Below are positions 23,795 to 31,665 of a stretch of DNA of 64,000 bases, in pieces. The stretch comes from Treponema sp. GTDB lineage: Bacteria; Spirochaetota; Spirochaetia; Treponematales; Treponemataceae. Each line of letters opens with the position of its first letter. Within the stretch, counting starts at the first letter, position 1. Below the pieces are notes generated by a model. It did no database searches. It had not been told where the DNA came from and saw only the letters and a program-made list of their open reading frames with translations. The DNA is taken from contig JAGCDP010000016.1 of assembly GCA_017651065.1 (NCBI GenBank), positions 1 through 64,000 on the forward strand, written 5' to 3'. Both the position numbers and the translations under genes were made by a program.

Positions 23795-24430
23795 ATGAAA
23801 TTAGATTTAACGAACTGTACATTAAAAGATTTCTGGGAAGAAGGTCATCATAAAGTATTCTGGGTAGATAATGAAACTGGTCAGCTGGTTGCCGATGCTT
23901 GTATTGTTTACAGGATTTCTTATGAAGAACATCTCATTCGTTTACGATGCAGGAAATCTTTGATAGGTTGTCTTTCACCTTTATTTGGAAAAGTCTTTAC
24001 TAATCTTGATTCAAATATAAAGGCACGTTTCTCAAAGAATACTGTTAGTAAGATTTCCTCAGATAAAGCTATTACAAAGTCTGTTGTAAACGGATTTTCT
24101 GTTGAAGAACACTTTGAAGCAGCTGAGAATATAAAACAGATTTTTGAGATGGCAGATTATATTGATTCATTCCCAGATAAAAAAGGAGATCCGAATATTG
24201 TGGCAATACACCGTTTACAAAAAGATATAGAACTTTCAAACAGTAAAAAATGTGTGGCCTATATAACACTCAAAGAAGTTGTAAAAGCTGGAAATAGAAT
24301 TTATACACAAGAGCTTTTGTTAAATAAATATCCCCTGCAAGATGCAGGGGAATTAATGAGCCGCGGCTTGAATACAAGCGAAACAACTGCATACAAATGC
24401 AGTCCACGAACTGACTCAAATATAACATAA
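23795..24430 (+). CDS. solitary LPD3-like (phage polyvalent-protein type) protein
   Basis: 211 residues, cytoplasmic. Residues 1-80 are a small domain I do not recognise (FWEEGHHKVFWVDNETG). Residues 85-175 match the pattern of the LPD3 module found at the ends of giant phage polyvalent proteins: SDKAITKSVVNGFSVEEHF, AAENIKQIFEMAD, DKKGDPNIVAIHRL, and AYITLKEVVKAGNRIYTQEL. Recognised from memory of the family, so tentative. No methylase, capsid or other phage gene is nearby, which suggests a stranded piece of a mobile element or an independent accessory gene. The last 40 codons contain three consecutive perfect hairpins. Shares its upstream element with the Rpn-type gene. Confidence 0.6.
   Translation: MKLDLTNCTLKDFWEEGHHKVFWVDNETGQLVADACIVYRISYEEHLIRLRCRKSLIGCLSPLFGKVFTNLDSNIKARFSKNTVSKISSDKAITKSVVNGFSVEEHFEAAENIKQIFEMADYIDSFPDKKGDPNIVAIHRLQKDIELSNSKKCVAYITLKEVVKAGNRIYTQELLLNKYPLQDAGELMSRGLNTSETTAYKCSPRTDSNIT
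24331..24403 (+). other. three consecutive perfect hairpins in the 3' end of the LPD3-like gene
   Basis: TCCCCTGC-aagat-GCAGGGGA (24331-24351), GCTTG-aata-CAAGC (24366-24379), and ACTGCAT-acaa-ATGCAGT (24386-24403). All lie in the last 35 codons. They may form the structured 3' end of the mRNA or a small RNA, or be the remains of a mobile element end. Confidence 0.55.
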
Positions 24431-24458
24431 GAGATTATGGATGTCAATTTTTCCTCAA

Positions 24459-24487
24459 TTGATTTTATTGTATTAATCAGATATTAT
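24459..24487 (+). promoter_or_regulatory. sigma70-type promoter of the 24516 lipoprotein gene
   Basis: -35 TTGATT (24459-24464), 17-nt spacer, -10 TATTAT (24482-24487). The GGAG site lies between the ATG at 24504 and the real start at 24516. Confidence 0.6.
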
Positions 24488-24515
24488 ATTTTTACAATAT
24501 AATATGGAGTTTAAG

Positions 24516-26498
24516 ATGCGTAAATTTTCTAGATTTTTTGTTTCACTCTTTTTGGTTCTTGGAACTGCAGTTTTTTCTTCATGTATAAATGATGCAATTT
24601 CGGGGCAGAATTTTGATTTGAATATTTCCGGTGCCCAACTTGAGTCGATGATGGATGGTTCAAGAACTCTTGTTACAGTTGATGATTATGATTTTAAACT
24701 TACTGTAACACTTTTTGTAAATAATACTCCAAAAGATGTAAAGAAAGTTACTGTAAATTCACTGGAAGTAAGAAAACCGAATTTCGGAGGAATTAATCTT
24801 CAATTTAATCGTGTGCCTCTGAGGTCTGAGGTTTATATTAAAGTCCTTATGGAATACGAGGGCGAATATATAGAAGCCGAATCAAATAAGATAACTGTTA
24901 AGAAAGGTGAAAATATTCTTTCCTTAAAGATTCAAGGTATTAAGGTTATACAGAAAATTGATACTGATATTGCAGTTCTTAATTATAGCGGTAATAACAA
25001 ATATGATATTTATTCTCCAGTATCTTCGATGGATGCTGTTAATAGTATTGACGGACAAACTGAAAAACTTGTTTCAGCTTCTTATTCCAATTCAATTGCT
25101 TTTGATTCAAATGGAAACCTTTACTGTGTAAATTACTCGTCCAATATAAATTCCAATCAAAACGTCACAATAAAAAGATTAAATAATTTTTCAGGTCAAT
25201 GGCAAGCAAGCTCCCTGTCTTCTAATAATATAATTCCATCAGACATGATAAATAGCTATCTTTCTGGTGTTGTTATGTCAATTGATGCTACTAATGATTG
25301 TTCATACTTCTTATTAAAGGCGAAAAATAATTCCTCATATAACTATTATCTGCTTTGTTATCCAGAGCTTGTTGCACAAAGAACATCATCAACAGTTTAT
25401 AAGTATAAGATTGATTGTCCGACAGAATTAGAAATAGCTCAAGCTATGGCTGTTAATGACGGTAAGATTTATTTAGCACTTAATGGAGAAGGAAGTCATT
25501 GCAGTCTTTATTGTATTGATATTGAAAGCTATGAAAAAAATAGTGCAAATCCTGTGCAAATAACTATTGAAAAAGGAAAGAATTCTATTGATCTGGGTTT
25601 AGAGGGCTACGCTGGAACAGGTGTACAATATACAACAGTATCTGCACAAAAAGGAGGTAATCCTCCTGAAACTGTCACAGAAACAATTATTTCAAAGGAT
25701 CCCCTTTTTGTTATTAACGATATTGTATACGACAGCGGTTGTATTTATGCTTTGTTCGCGCAGAATAATCTGGAATGGGAAGATGAGACTGTTATTCCTG
25801 GATTTTTTAGAGGCGGACTTGTTAGAGTTACTTTATATACAAACGAAAAGAGTTATATTGGTCTTAATAAACAAAGTTTTAATTTGTCGGGAAAATACTT
25901 AAGGGCACATGGAGAAGTAACTTGGAGTTCTGAGAGGTACATAGTTCCTTTATATAAAAAAGACGGCAGTAATAAGCGTTTTTTAATCTTTTCTGATAAT
26001 ACATTTGGAGATCAGTCACATACTTTCCATGCCACTATGGAACAAGATTTAAATAATTATTTTATAATGCCTCAAAAAATTGTAGCGATAAAGCCTAAAA
26101 AACTTGTTATTCTTGATGGTGGCATTGTTTTTTACACTGATAATGATTGTTTGCTCTATAAAAATCTAAACAGACTTGTTGAAGTAGATTTGAGGAATTT
26201 TACGATTTCTGGTTCTGGAATTCAAAATATGCCTGAGTTTATAAAAACTTCTTTTGAAAGAACTGATTCTATAACTATAAGAAAATTAAAAGGTACTTAC
26301 TGTGGTTCTCTTCAGATAAAATTGGAGCCTTTTATAAACGATAGCTTCTCGGGAAATATTTTCTATGAAGATACCCGGGAAATTGTTTCATCTGAAAATG
26401 AAACATTATATTACCAGCAAGATGATGGTGAAGAAATGAATAGAGGATTCTCAGTTCCATCTAAGGTTATATATCAAGCAATTTCATACGGGAAATAA
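24516..26498 (+). CDS. lipoprotein with probable beta-propeller, function unknown
   Basis: 660 residues from the ATG at 24516, which has GGAG 7 nt upstream (an ATG at 24504 precedes that site). Signal peptide with lipobox FSSC (Cys19). The N-terminal third contains an Ig-like fold (DFKLTVTLFVNNTPKDVKKV, VYIKVLMEYEGEYIEAES). From about residue 145 the chain has recurrent blade-like units (NSIAFDSNGNLYCVNYSS, IYLALNGEGSHCSLYCID, YDSGCIYALFAQNN), which suggests a propeller. No catalytic motif. It precedes a glycosyltransferase gene by 9 nt; the two are co-transcribed, but no functional link is evident. Confidence 0.75.
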   Translation: MRKFSRFFVSLFLVLGTAVFSSCINDAISGQNFDLNISGAQLESMMDGSRTLVTVDDYDFKLTVTLFVNNTPKDVKKVTVNSLEVRKPNFGGINLQFNRVPLRSEVYIKVLMEYEGEYIEAESNKITVKKGENILSLKIQGIKVIQKIDTDIAVLNYSGNNKYDIYSPVSSMDAVNSIDGQTEKLVSASYSNSIAFDSNGNLYCVNYSSNINSNQNVTIKRLNNFSGQWQASSLSSNNIIPSDMINSYLSGVVMSIDATNDCSYFLLKAKNNSSYNYYLLCYPELVAQRTSSTVYKYKIDCPTELEIAQAMAVNDGKIYLALNGEGSHCSLYCIDIESYEKNSANPVQITIEKGKNSIDLGLEGYAGTGVQYTTVSAQKGGNPPETVTETIISKDPLFVINDIVYDSGCIYALFAQNNLEWEDETVIPGFFRGGLVRVTLYTNEKSYIGLNKQSFNLSGKYLRAHGEVTWSSERYIVPLYKKDGSNKRFLIFSDNTFGDQSHTFHATMEQDLNNYFIMPQKIVAIKPKKLVILDGGIVFYTDNDCLLYKNLNRLVEVDLRNFTISGSGIQNMPEFIKTSFERTDSITIRKLKGTYCGSLQIKLEPFINDSFSGNIFYEDTREIVSSENETLYYQQDDGEEMNRGFSVPSKVIYQAISYGK

Positions 26499-26507
26499 TA
26501 TAACAAG

Positions 26508-27563
26508 TTGAATAATCCTGTTATTTCTGTATGTATTCCTGTTTATAATACAGAAAAATATCTTGAACAAGCTCTCTGGTCTGTAGCTACTCAGAATTTT
26601 AATAGTTTTGAAATTGTAATTTTAAACGATGCAAGTCAAGGTAAAGATAGTCTGGACCGAACCTGCAAAAAGATAGTAAAACTTATTCAAAAGAAAAGTA
26701 AAGTCTACAGAAAAGCCAATAAACTGCTTCCTGTTAATATTAACTATATTGAAAATAAAAAAAACCGTGGATTAATCGAAGTTCGTCGAACCATGGGTTA
26801 TGAATCAAAAGGTCTTTATATAACTCAGTTAGATAGTGATGATGAAATGGTACCTGGAGCGCTTTCTGTAATGTATGCCTGTGCAGAAAAAACTGGTGCA
26901 GATATAATTCATGGTTCTTCAACGGCTGGTTCTTTTAATGAAAATAACGATTTTATAAAGTCTGATGAAAATATATTTGGTGCCGTTTTTTATGGTGAAC
27001 TAAATGGCCGTGATATTTTTCGAAAATGGTTTATTGATATTGCCTTTACGGGAAATATATGGGGTAAGCTTGTAAAACGCGATTTATATTTAAAAGCCTT
27101 TGATCATATTCCATATACAGAATGCAATATGCTTGACGATGTTCTGGTATTCTTTTTTCTAAGCCGATATCTTAATAAATATGTTGGAATCGAAAATCAG
27201 GTTGTTCGTTATCGAATGAATGTTGGAATGAGTTCCGAAATAAATATTGATAATATGCGAAAGTGGCGTAATAAATGCAGTATGGCAAACGTCTTTACCA
27301 TTATAAGTAATTCATTAGAAGAAGATGCTGATTTTAAATTATTAAGTGATGAAAATGATAGATTAAAGTTTCTTATGATATTTTATCTTCAGAACACAAT
27401 AATAGAATTACATACTTGTGTAGAAAAAGAACTTATTCCCCAAGCCTACACAATGCTCTGTGACTATTGGGGCAAGGATTTTGTTGATGAAGTAGATGCT
27501 GCGCTTGTTCGGGATGCTCAGGAAAAACTTAACGAGCAGTCGCAGCTTCCAGAAGGAAAATGA
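26508..27563 (+). CDS. family 2 glycosyltransferase
   Basis: 351 residues from a TTG start, the only start that keeps the complete N-terminal GT-A motif ISVCIPVYNTEKYLEQAL. The nucleotide-sugar binding region continues with IVILNDAS, and the metal-binding DxD-type motif is QLDSDDEM (Asp109, Asp111). The C-terminal half is helical. It transfers a sugar from an activated donor to a lipid, protein or polysaccharide acceptor; donor and acceptor cannot be told. No Shine-Dalgarno site, so translation may be coupled to the lipoprotein gene 9 nt upstream. The last 35 nt overlap the 3' end of the convergent OLD-like gene. Confidence 0.85.
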   Translation: MNNPVISVCIPVYNTEKYLEQALWSVATQNFNSFEIVILNDASQGKDSLDRTCKKIVKLIQKKSKVYRKANKLLPVNINYIENKKNRGLIEVRRTMGYESKGLYITQLDSDDEMVPGALSVMYACAEKTGADIIHGSSTAGSFNENNDFIKSDENIFGAVFYGELNGRDIFRKWFIDIAFTGNIWGKLVKRDLYLKAFDHIPYTECNMLDDVLVFFFLSRYLNKYVGIENQVVRYRMNVGMSSEINIDNMRKWRNKCSMANVFTIISNSLEEDADFKLLSDENDRLKFLMIFYLQNTIIELHTCVEKELIPQAYTMLCDYWGKDFVDEVDAALVRDAQEKLNEQSQLPEGK

Positions 27564-29067
27564 GTGGTTCATAATGCTTGCGTACCAGCTTGGGGCGGGA
27601 GTCCATTATAAAATCCAGTTCTTCGCGGAAGAGTTTGTCTTTGCCACTAACCGGCATGTAGTTTACGACGCTTCGGGTGTAGTAGTGTTCGATGCAGCCC
27701 TTGTGAAGGATGTAGACGCGGGCAGCTTCGGCGGCGGCAAAAATGAGGGAGCTTAAGTTTTTTATAAGGGGCAGAGTGGCGGCAAGTTTTTCAGGCAGCA
27801 GGGAAGTAAGTTCTGTGTAGTTTTTTAAGATACCCTGAAGGAGAACTGTTTTGTAGGTGTCTACGGCAATTGCATTTTCGTGGCGCTCCTGCAGGAAGGC
27901 AAGTTTGCTGAGCCAGAGCTTGAACTCCGCAGAGGCTTTTTTTTGCGGCCCTTCGACAAGTTCAGGGACCCCAATGTTTTCCCCAATCGCAACAATATAT
28001 CTTTCCAATCTGTAAATAAGTTTGTCTAAACTAACAGTTTGCGCCAGTTCCTTTGTGGTAAAAATCTTTTCATAAAAAGTCTGCTGTTTTTCTTCCTGTT
28101 TTTCGAGCCAGCTGGCTACACGGGAGTCGTTGCAGACAACATCGCGGAGCTTTCCGCTGAATAAAGAATCCAAATCTGTAATAATTCTTGCGTCTGTTCC
28201 AATGAGCGAGCAGACCTTGCAGAAAACTCCAAGTTCGTCCTTGCCGCCAACATCAATGACGCTGGTGCCTGCAGTGTTGGCCTTGTTTTCTACATAAGGC
28301 AAAAGATAGGTAAACATCTGCTGGTCGGTGTAGCCTTCTACGAAAATCTGGTTGTCCGAAAAGAAAAACTGCTTATGATATGTATTAAAGCGTGGAAGGA
28401 AGCGTTTGAACAGGGCTTCATCCTCGCGGGATAATTCTTCTATATGAGTTGGCGGCCGGTTTATGTGGCAGACAATTACTCCCTCTAAATCTTCCGGCGT
28501 GCGCAGGTCAATAAAGAAAGGGGAGTGAGTTATTAAAAAGAAAAGCTTGTTGCAGTGGTGCTTGGCTTCCTGGCGGATTTCGTTCATAAAAAAGAGCTGG
28601 AACTGGGGGTGCAGGTGCAGCTCCGGTTCATCAAAAATCACAATGTCTGTTGTAGACGAATACAAATTAATAAGCAGTGCAATGATTTTTTGCAATCCAT
28701 GGCATTCTACTTCTTCCATCATGTATTCAACATTCCAGGCGCGGTTTCGTACAATTGGAATAAAGGTGCCGTCAATATCTTCAATAAATGTAATTGATTT
28801 TCCAAACATCTCTGAAAGAACCCGCTCTGTTTTTTCACGGATTTTTTCGTTGTCGCGCAAAACGTCCAGGTTTGAGTTACGGTCTTCGCTTATAAACTTT
28901 ACTGTTTTGCCGGAAGCTTCGAACTGTTTGGTGAGTTCCTGTGCAAGGATTGTTTTACCAGAGCCGTTGGGTCCTACAATCAGGTTGATTTGAGACCATC
29001 GGGATTTTTTAAAAACAGACTTCCCCCAAAGAAAAGGAACCCTGACTTTTGTTTCCAGCTCTGTCAT
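27529..29067 (-). CDS. OLD-family ATPase-TOPRIM protein
   Basis: 512 residues. ABC-type ATPase: Walker A GPNGSGKT (32-39), Walker B DIVIFDEPELHLHP (Asp146, Glu147) and switch His in LITHSP. The TOPRIM nuclease part begins at IFVEGYTDQQMF (Glu244) and continues with IITDLDSLF (Asp298, Asp300), giving the acidic metal site. Single-protein OLD nucleases act against phage or invading DNA in several bacteria, and GajA of Gabija has the same build, but no UvrD-like gajB is adjacent. Between the TOPRIM core and the C-terminal helices the residues VPELVEG (367-373) come from an inserted 18-nt repeat. No neighbour suggests a larger system. A phage-defence role is inference. Confidence 0.8.
   Translation of the reverse strand: MTELETKVRVPFLWGKSVFKKSRWSQINLIVGPNGSGKTILAQELTKQFEASGKTVKFISEDRNSNLDVLRDNEKIREKTERVLSEMFGKSITFIEDIDGTFIPIVRNRAWNVEYMMEEVECHGLQKIIALLINLYSSTTDIVIFDEPELHLHPQFQLFFMNEIRQEAKHHCNKLFFLITHSPFFIDLRTPEDLEGVIVCHINRPPTHIEELSREDEALFKRFLPRFNTYHKQFFFSDNQIFVEGYTDQQMFTYLLPYVENKANTAGTSVIDVGGKDELGVFCKVCSLIGTDARIITDLDSLFSGKLRDVVCNDSRVASWLEKQEEKQQTFYEKIFTTKELAQTVSLDKLIYRLERYIVAIGENIGVPELVEGPQKKASAEFKLWLSKLAFLQERHENAIAVDTYKTVLLQGILKNYTELTSLLPEKLAATLPLIKNLSSLIFAAAEAARVYILHKGCIEHYYTRSVVNYMPVSGKDKLFREELDFIMDSRPKLVRKHYEPLIFLLEAATAR
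27949..27966 (-). repeat. 18-nt family B repeat inserted in frame in the OLD-like gene
   Basis: On the minus strand CCTGAACTTGTCGAAGGG, one base different from the CE2 copy, and read in the same frame (PELVEG). Confidence 0.88.
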
Positions 29068-29080
29068 TTAATACCCTTTG

Positions 29081-29148
29081 TCATTGTCGGGCTTGACCCG
29101 ACAATCTTTTCTATAATAGAGATTCCCGGGTCAAGCCCGGGAATGACA
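29081..29148. repeat. pair of family C palindromic repeats
   Basis: GTCATTGTCGGGCTTGACCC...GACAAT (29081-29106) and ATTCCCGGGTCAAGCCCGGG...AATGAC (29123-29148). Each is a hairpin, and the two are also inverted relative to each other, closing on GTCATT/AATGAC. They fill the 84-nt gap between the OLD-like gene and murA. Confidence 0.85.
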
Positions 29149-29151
29149 AAT

Positions 29152-30435
29152 CTATTCCGCCTCTACAACCGAAATCCTGGCACCAAGCTTCTGCAGCTGT
29201 CCCACCAGATCTTCGTAACCGCGTTCAATCTGGTAGACGTTGCTTATGCGGCTTTCTCCGTGAGCACACATGGCAGCAATTACCATAGCCATACCGGCAC
29301 GGATATCTGGAGAAACAAGGTTGTCTCCGTGAAGCATACATGGACCGCATACTACTGCACGATGAGGGTCGCACAAAGTAATTTTTGCACCCATGCTTAT
29401 AAGTTTATCTACAAAGAACATTCGGCTTTCGAACATCTTTTCAAAAATCAAAACTGTGCCGTCTACCTGAGTTGCAACTACAGTCATAATAGAAGTTAAG
29501 TCGGCAGGGAATCCTGGCCAAGGCATGTCATCAATTTTTGGAATTGCGTTTCCAAAGTCGTCATTTACCTTGAGCTCCTGTGTATTTGGAACTGTAAGTT
29601 CGTCGCCGTTGATACTCCAGCTGATTCCAAGCTTTGCAAAACTGTATTTAAGAGGACGCATTTCTTCAGGACGGATTCCTTTAATTGTAATCTTTCCTTT
29701 TGTTGCAGCTGCCATTCCAATGTAAGAACCAATTTCTATATAGTCTGGTCCGATTTTATATTCGCAGCCGTGAAGCTTTTTTACACCTTCAATTGTGATT
29801 TTATTTGAACCAATGCCGTCAATTTTTGCACCCATGCTGTTGAGCATATTACAAAGGTCCTGAATATGAGGTTCACTTGCGGCATTCTGAATGATTGTTT
29901 TTCCTTCTGCCAGAACTGCTGCCATAACTGCATTTTCTGTAGCTGTTACAGAAGCTTCATCCATAAAAATATCTGCACCGGCAAGCTTGTTTGCACTAAA
30001 ATCAAAATGACCGTTTACCTGAATTGAAGCTCCAAGTTGTTTAAGTGCCAGAAAGTGTGTGTCGAGTCTTCTACGGCCAATTACGTCTCCTCCAGGAGGC
30101 ATCATTTCGCAGTGACCAAGTCTTGCAAGAAGCGGGCCTACAAAAACAATAGAGCCACGCACTTTTTTTGTATATTCATTTGGCAGTACGTGAGTTTTAA
30201 TATCATCACACTGGATTTTCCAACTGTTGTTACCAAGATCCTGAACCTTTGCGCCGATTGCTTTTAAAATTTCAATCATTACATGAGTATCCTGGATTTT
30301 TGGGATATTGTGTAAAATAACCGGTTCTGTGGTCAAAAGTGTTGCGGTAAGACAAGGCAATGCTGCGTTCTTGTTGCCGCTTGCAGTAACTGTCCCCTGA
30401 ATAGGGTACCCACCCTCAATTACATATTCTTTCAT
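29152..30435 (-). CDS. murA: UDP-N-acetylglucosamine 1-carboxyvinyltransferase, Cys-to-Asp type
   Basis: 427 residues. It catalyses the first committed step of peptidoglycan synthesis, transferring enolpyruvyl from PEP to UDP-GlcNAc in the cytoplasm. The N-terminal SGNKNAALPCL loop with catalytic Lys and the C-terminal DDMPWPGFPADL and ERGYEDL segments are intact. The PEP loop reads PPGGDVIGRRRLDTH: Asp117 (codon at 30087-30085) replaces the Cys that fosfomycin alkylates in most bacteria. The same change is known in Mycobacterium, Chlamydia and Borrelia. The start overlaps the pepT stop by one base (TAATG), with GGAG upstream. Confidence 0.95.
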   Translation of the reverse strand: MKEYVIEGGYPIQGTVTASGNKNAALPCLTATLLTTEPVILHNIPKIQDTHVMIEILKAIGAKVQDLGNNSWKIQCDDIKTHVLPNEYTKKVRGSIVFVGPLLARLGHCEMMPPGGDVIGRRRLDTHFLALKQLGASIQVNGHFDFSANKLAGADIFMDEASVTATENAVMAAVLAEGKTIIQNAASEPHIQDLCNMLNSMGAKIDGIGSNKITIEGVKKLHGCEYKIGPDYIEIGSYIGMAAATKGKITIKGIRPEEMRPLKYSFAKLGISWSINGDELTVPNTQELKVNDDFGNAIPKIDDMPWPGFPADLTSIMTVVATQVDGTVLIFEKMFESRMFFVDKLISMGAKITLCDPHRAVVCGPCMLHGDNLVSPDIRAGMAMVIAAMCAHGESRISNVYQIERGYEDLVGQLQKLGARISVVEAE

Positions 30436-31619
30436 TAAATGTCTCCAGACAATAAGTTAATTAAAACATCGGCTGCTTTGGACATTGAGTTAAGTGAAAC
30501 CCATTCATTACGGGAATGAAATTCGTGGCCGCCTGTGAATATGTTTGGAGTTGGAATTCCCATTTCTGTTAGTCTTGAACCGTCTGTTCCTCCGCGGATT
30601 GGCTTACGGATAATCTGGACTCCTGCTGCCTGATAGGCCTTTTCCAGCCGTTTTACAACTTCAGGGTGCTTGTCCAGCTCATTTTTCATATTCAAATACT
30701 GCTGCTTAAACGAAACTTCAACTTTTCCGCCAAAGGTTTGTTCAATTTCGCGGGCATTCTGCTGCAAAAGTTCTTTTTCGTGTTCAATTTCTTCTATATT
30801 AAAAGCCCGCAAAAGAAACTGTGCAGTTGCTTTTTCAATAGTTGCATTCATTTCCATAAGAGCAATAAAGCCTTCGTAGCCTTCTGTTGTTTCCGGAAGC
30901 ATGTCGTCTGGAAGCAATGAAACATAAGCTCCTGCCATAAGACCTGCATTTATCATTCCAAGCTTTTTTGCGTCTCCGGTGTGGCATGCTTTTCCTGTAA
31001 ATTCTACAACGGCACTCCAGGCATTAAAACATTCACTTTCAAGTTCTCCTTCATGGCCGCCGTCTACAGTATATGCGCATTTTGATTTTATGAGTTTAAG
31101 CGGAACTTTATCCATTCCGTGACCTGTTTCTTCATCTGGAGAAAACAAAACTTCAACAGGGCAGTGTTCTACTTCCGGATGTTCGTGCAGATATTCAAGC
31201 GCGCACATAATAGCAGCAATTCCTGCCTTGTCATCGCCGCCTAAAAGGGTAGTGCCGTCTGAACGGATTATTGTGTCACTACCATTTGCAGTTAAAACAG
31301 GATTTACATCTTTGCCGCTAACTTCGTCGACTGTGTCCATGTGGGCCAAAAACAACGTGGTTCCTGAGCTTGTCGAAGGGCCGCCGTTACCCGGCAAATA
31401 CCCATAAACATAACAATACTCGGTAACCTGAACTTCTTCCAACCCAAGCGCCTTCAGCTCCCCCTCCAGCATCCTTGCCAGATCAAACTGACGGCTGGTC
31501 GAAGGAAAGACCCCCTTATCTGCAGCGGCACCGTCACTTTCGGTCCAGACCTTTACATATCGCAAAAAACGCTCCAAAAGGCGCTTTTTATAATCATCAT
31601 TGTTAAATATGTAGTTCAT
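30435..31619 (-). CDS. pepT: peptidase T (M20B tripeptide aminopeptidase)
   Basis: 394 residues. Metal and catalytic residues are visible: HMDT (His93, Asp95), LGGDDKAG (bridging Asp), PDEETGHG (catalytic Glu), TVDGGHEGE, and the C-terminal GGTDGSRL and GGHEFHSRNEW. Releases the N-terminal residue of tripeptides in the cytoplasm using two zinc ions. Seven residues before His93 the chain contains GPSTSSG, encoded by an 18-nt family B repeat in the orientation opposite to the other in-frame copies. Transcribed ahead of murA with a one-base overlap. Confidence 0.93.
   Translation of the reverse strand: MNYIFNNDDYKKRLLERFLRYVKVWTESDGAAADKGVFPSTSRQFDLARMLEGELKALGLEEVQVTEYCYVYGYLPGNGGPSTSSGTTLFLAHMDTVDEVSGKDVNPVLTANGSDTIIRSDGTTLLGGDDKAGIAAIMCALEYLHEHPEVEHCPVEVLFSPDEETGHGMDKVPLKLIKSKCAYTVDGGHEGELESECFNAWSAVVEFTGKACHTGDAKKLGMINAGLMAGAYVSLLPDDMLPETTEGYEGFIALMEMNATIEKATAQFLLRAFNIEEIEHEKELLQQNAREIEQTFGGKVEVSFKQQYLNMKNELDKHPEVVKRLEKAYQAAGVQIIRKPIRGGTDGSRLTEMGIPTPNIFTGGHEFHSRNEWVSLNSMSKAADVLINLLSGDI
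31363..31380 (+). repeat. 18-nt family B repeat inserted in frame in pepT
   Basis: CCTGAGCTTGTCGAAGGG on the plus strand; since pepT runs on the minus strand it is translated as GPSTSSG. Confidence 0.9.
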
Positions 31620-31665
31620 GCTATAATTGTAGTGAAATTCACGTTTTCGGTCGATAATATAAGGT

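Noticed and set aside
24331-24415. Hammerhead ribozyme-like order (TGAG, hairpin, GAAAC, hairpin, TC)
   Set aside because: The core reads TTAATGA instead of CTGATGA, losing the invariant G, and the third stem does not start directly after GAAA.
27529-29067. Gabija defence system
   Set aside because: GajA-like domain order is present but no UvrD-like GajB gene is adjacent.
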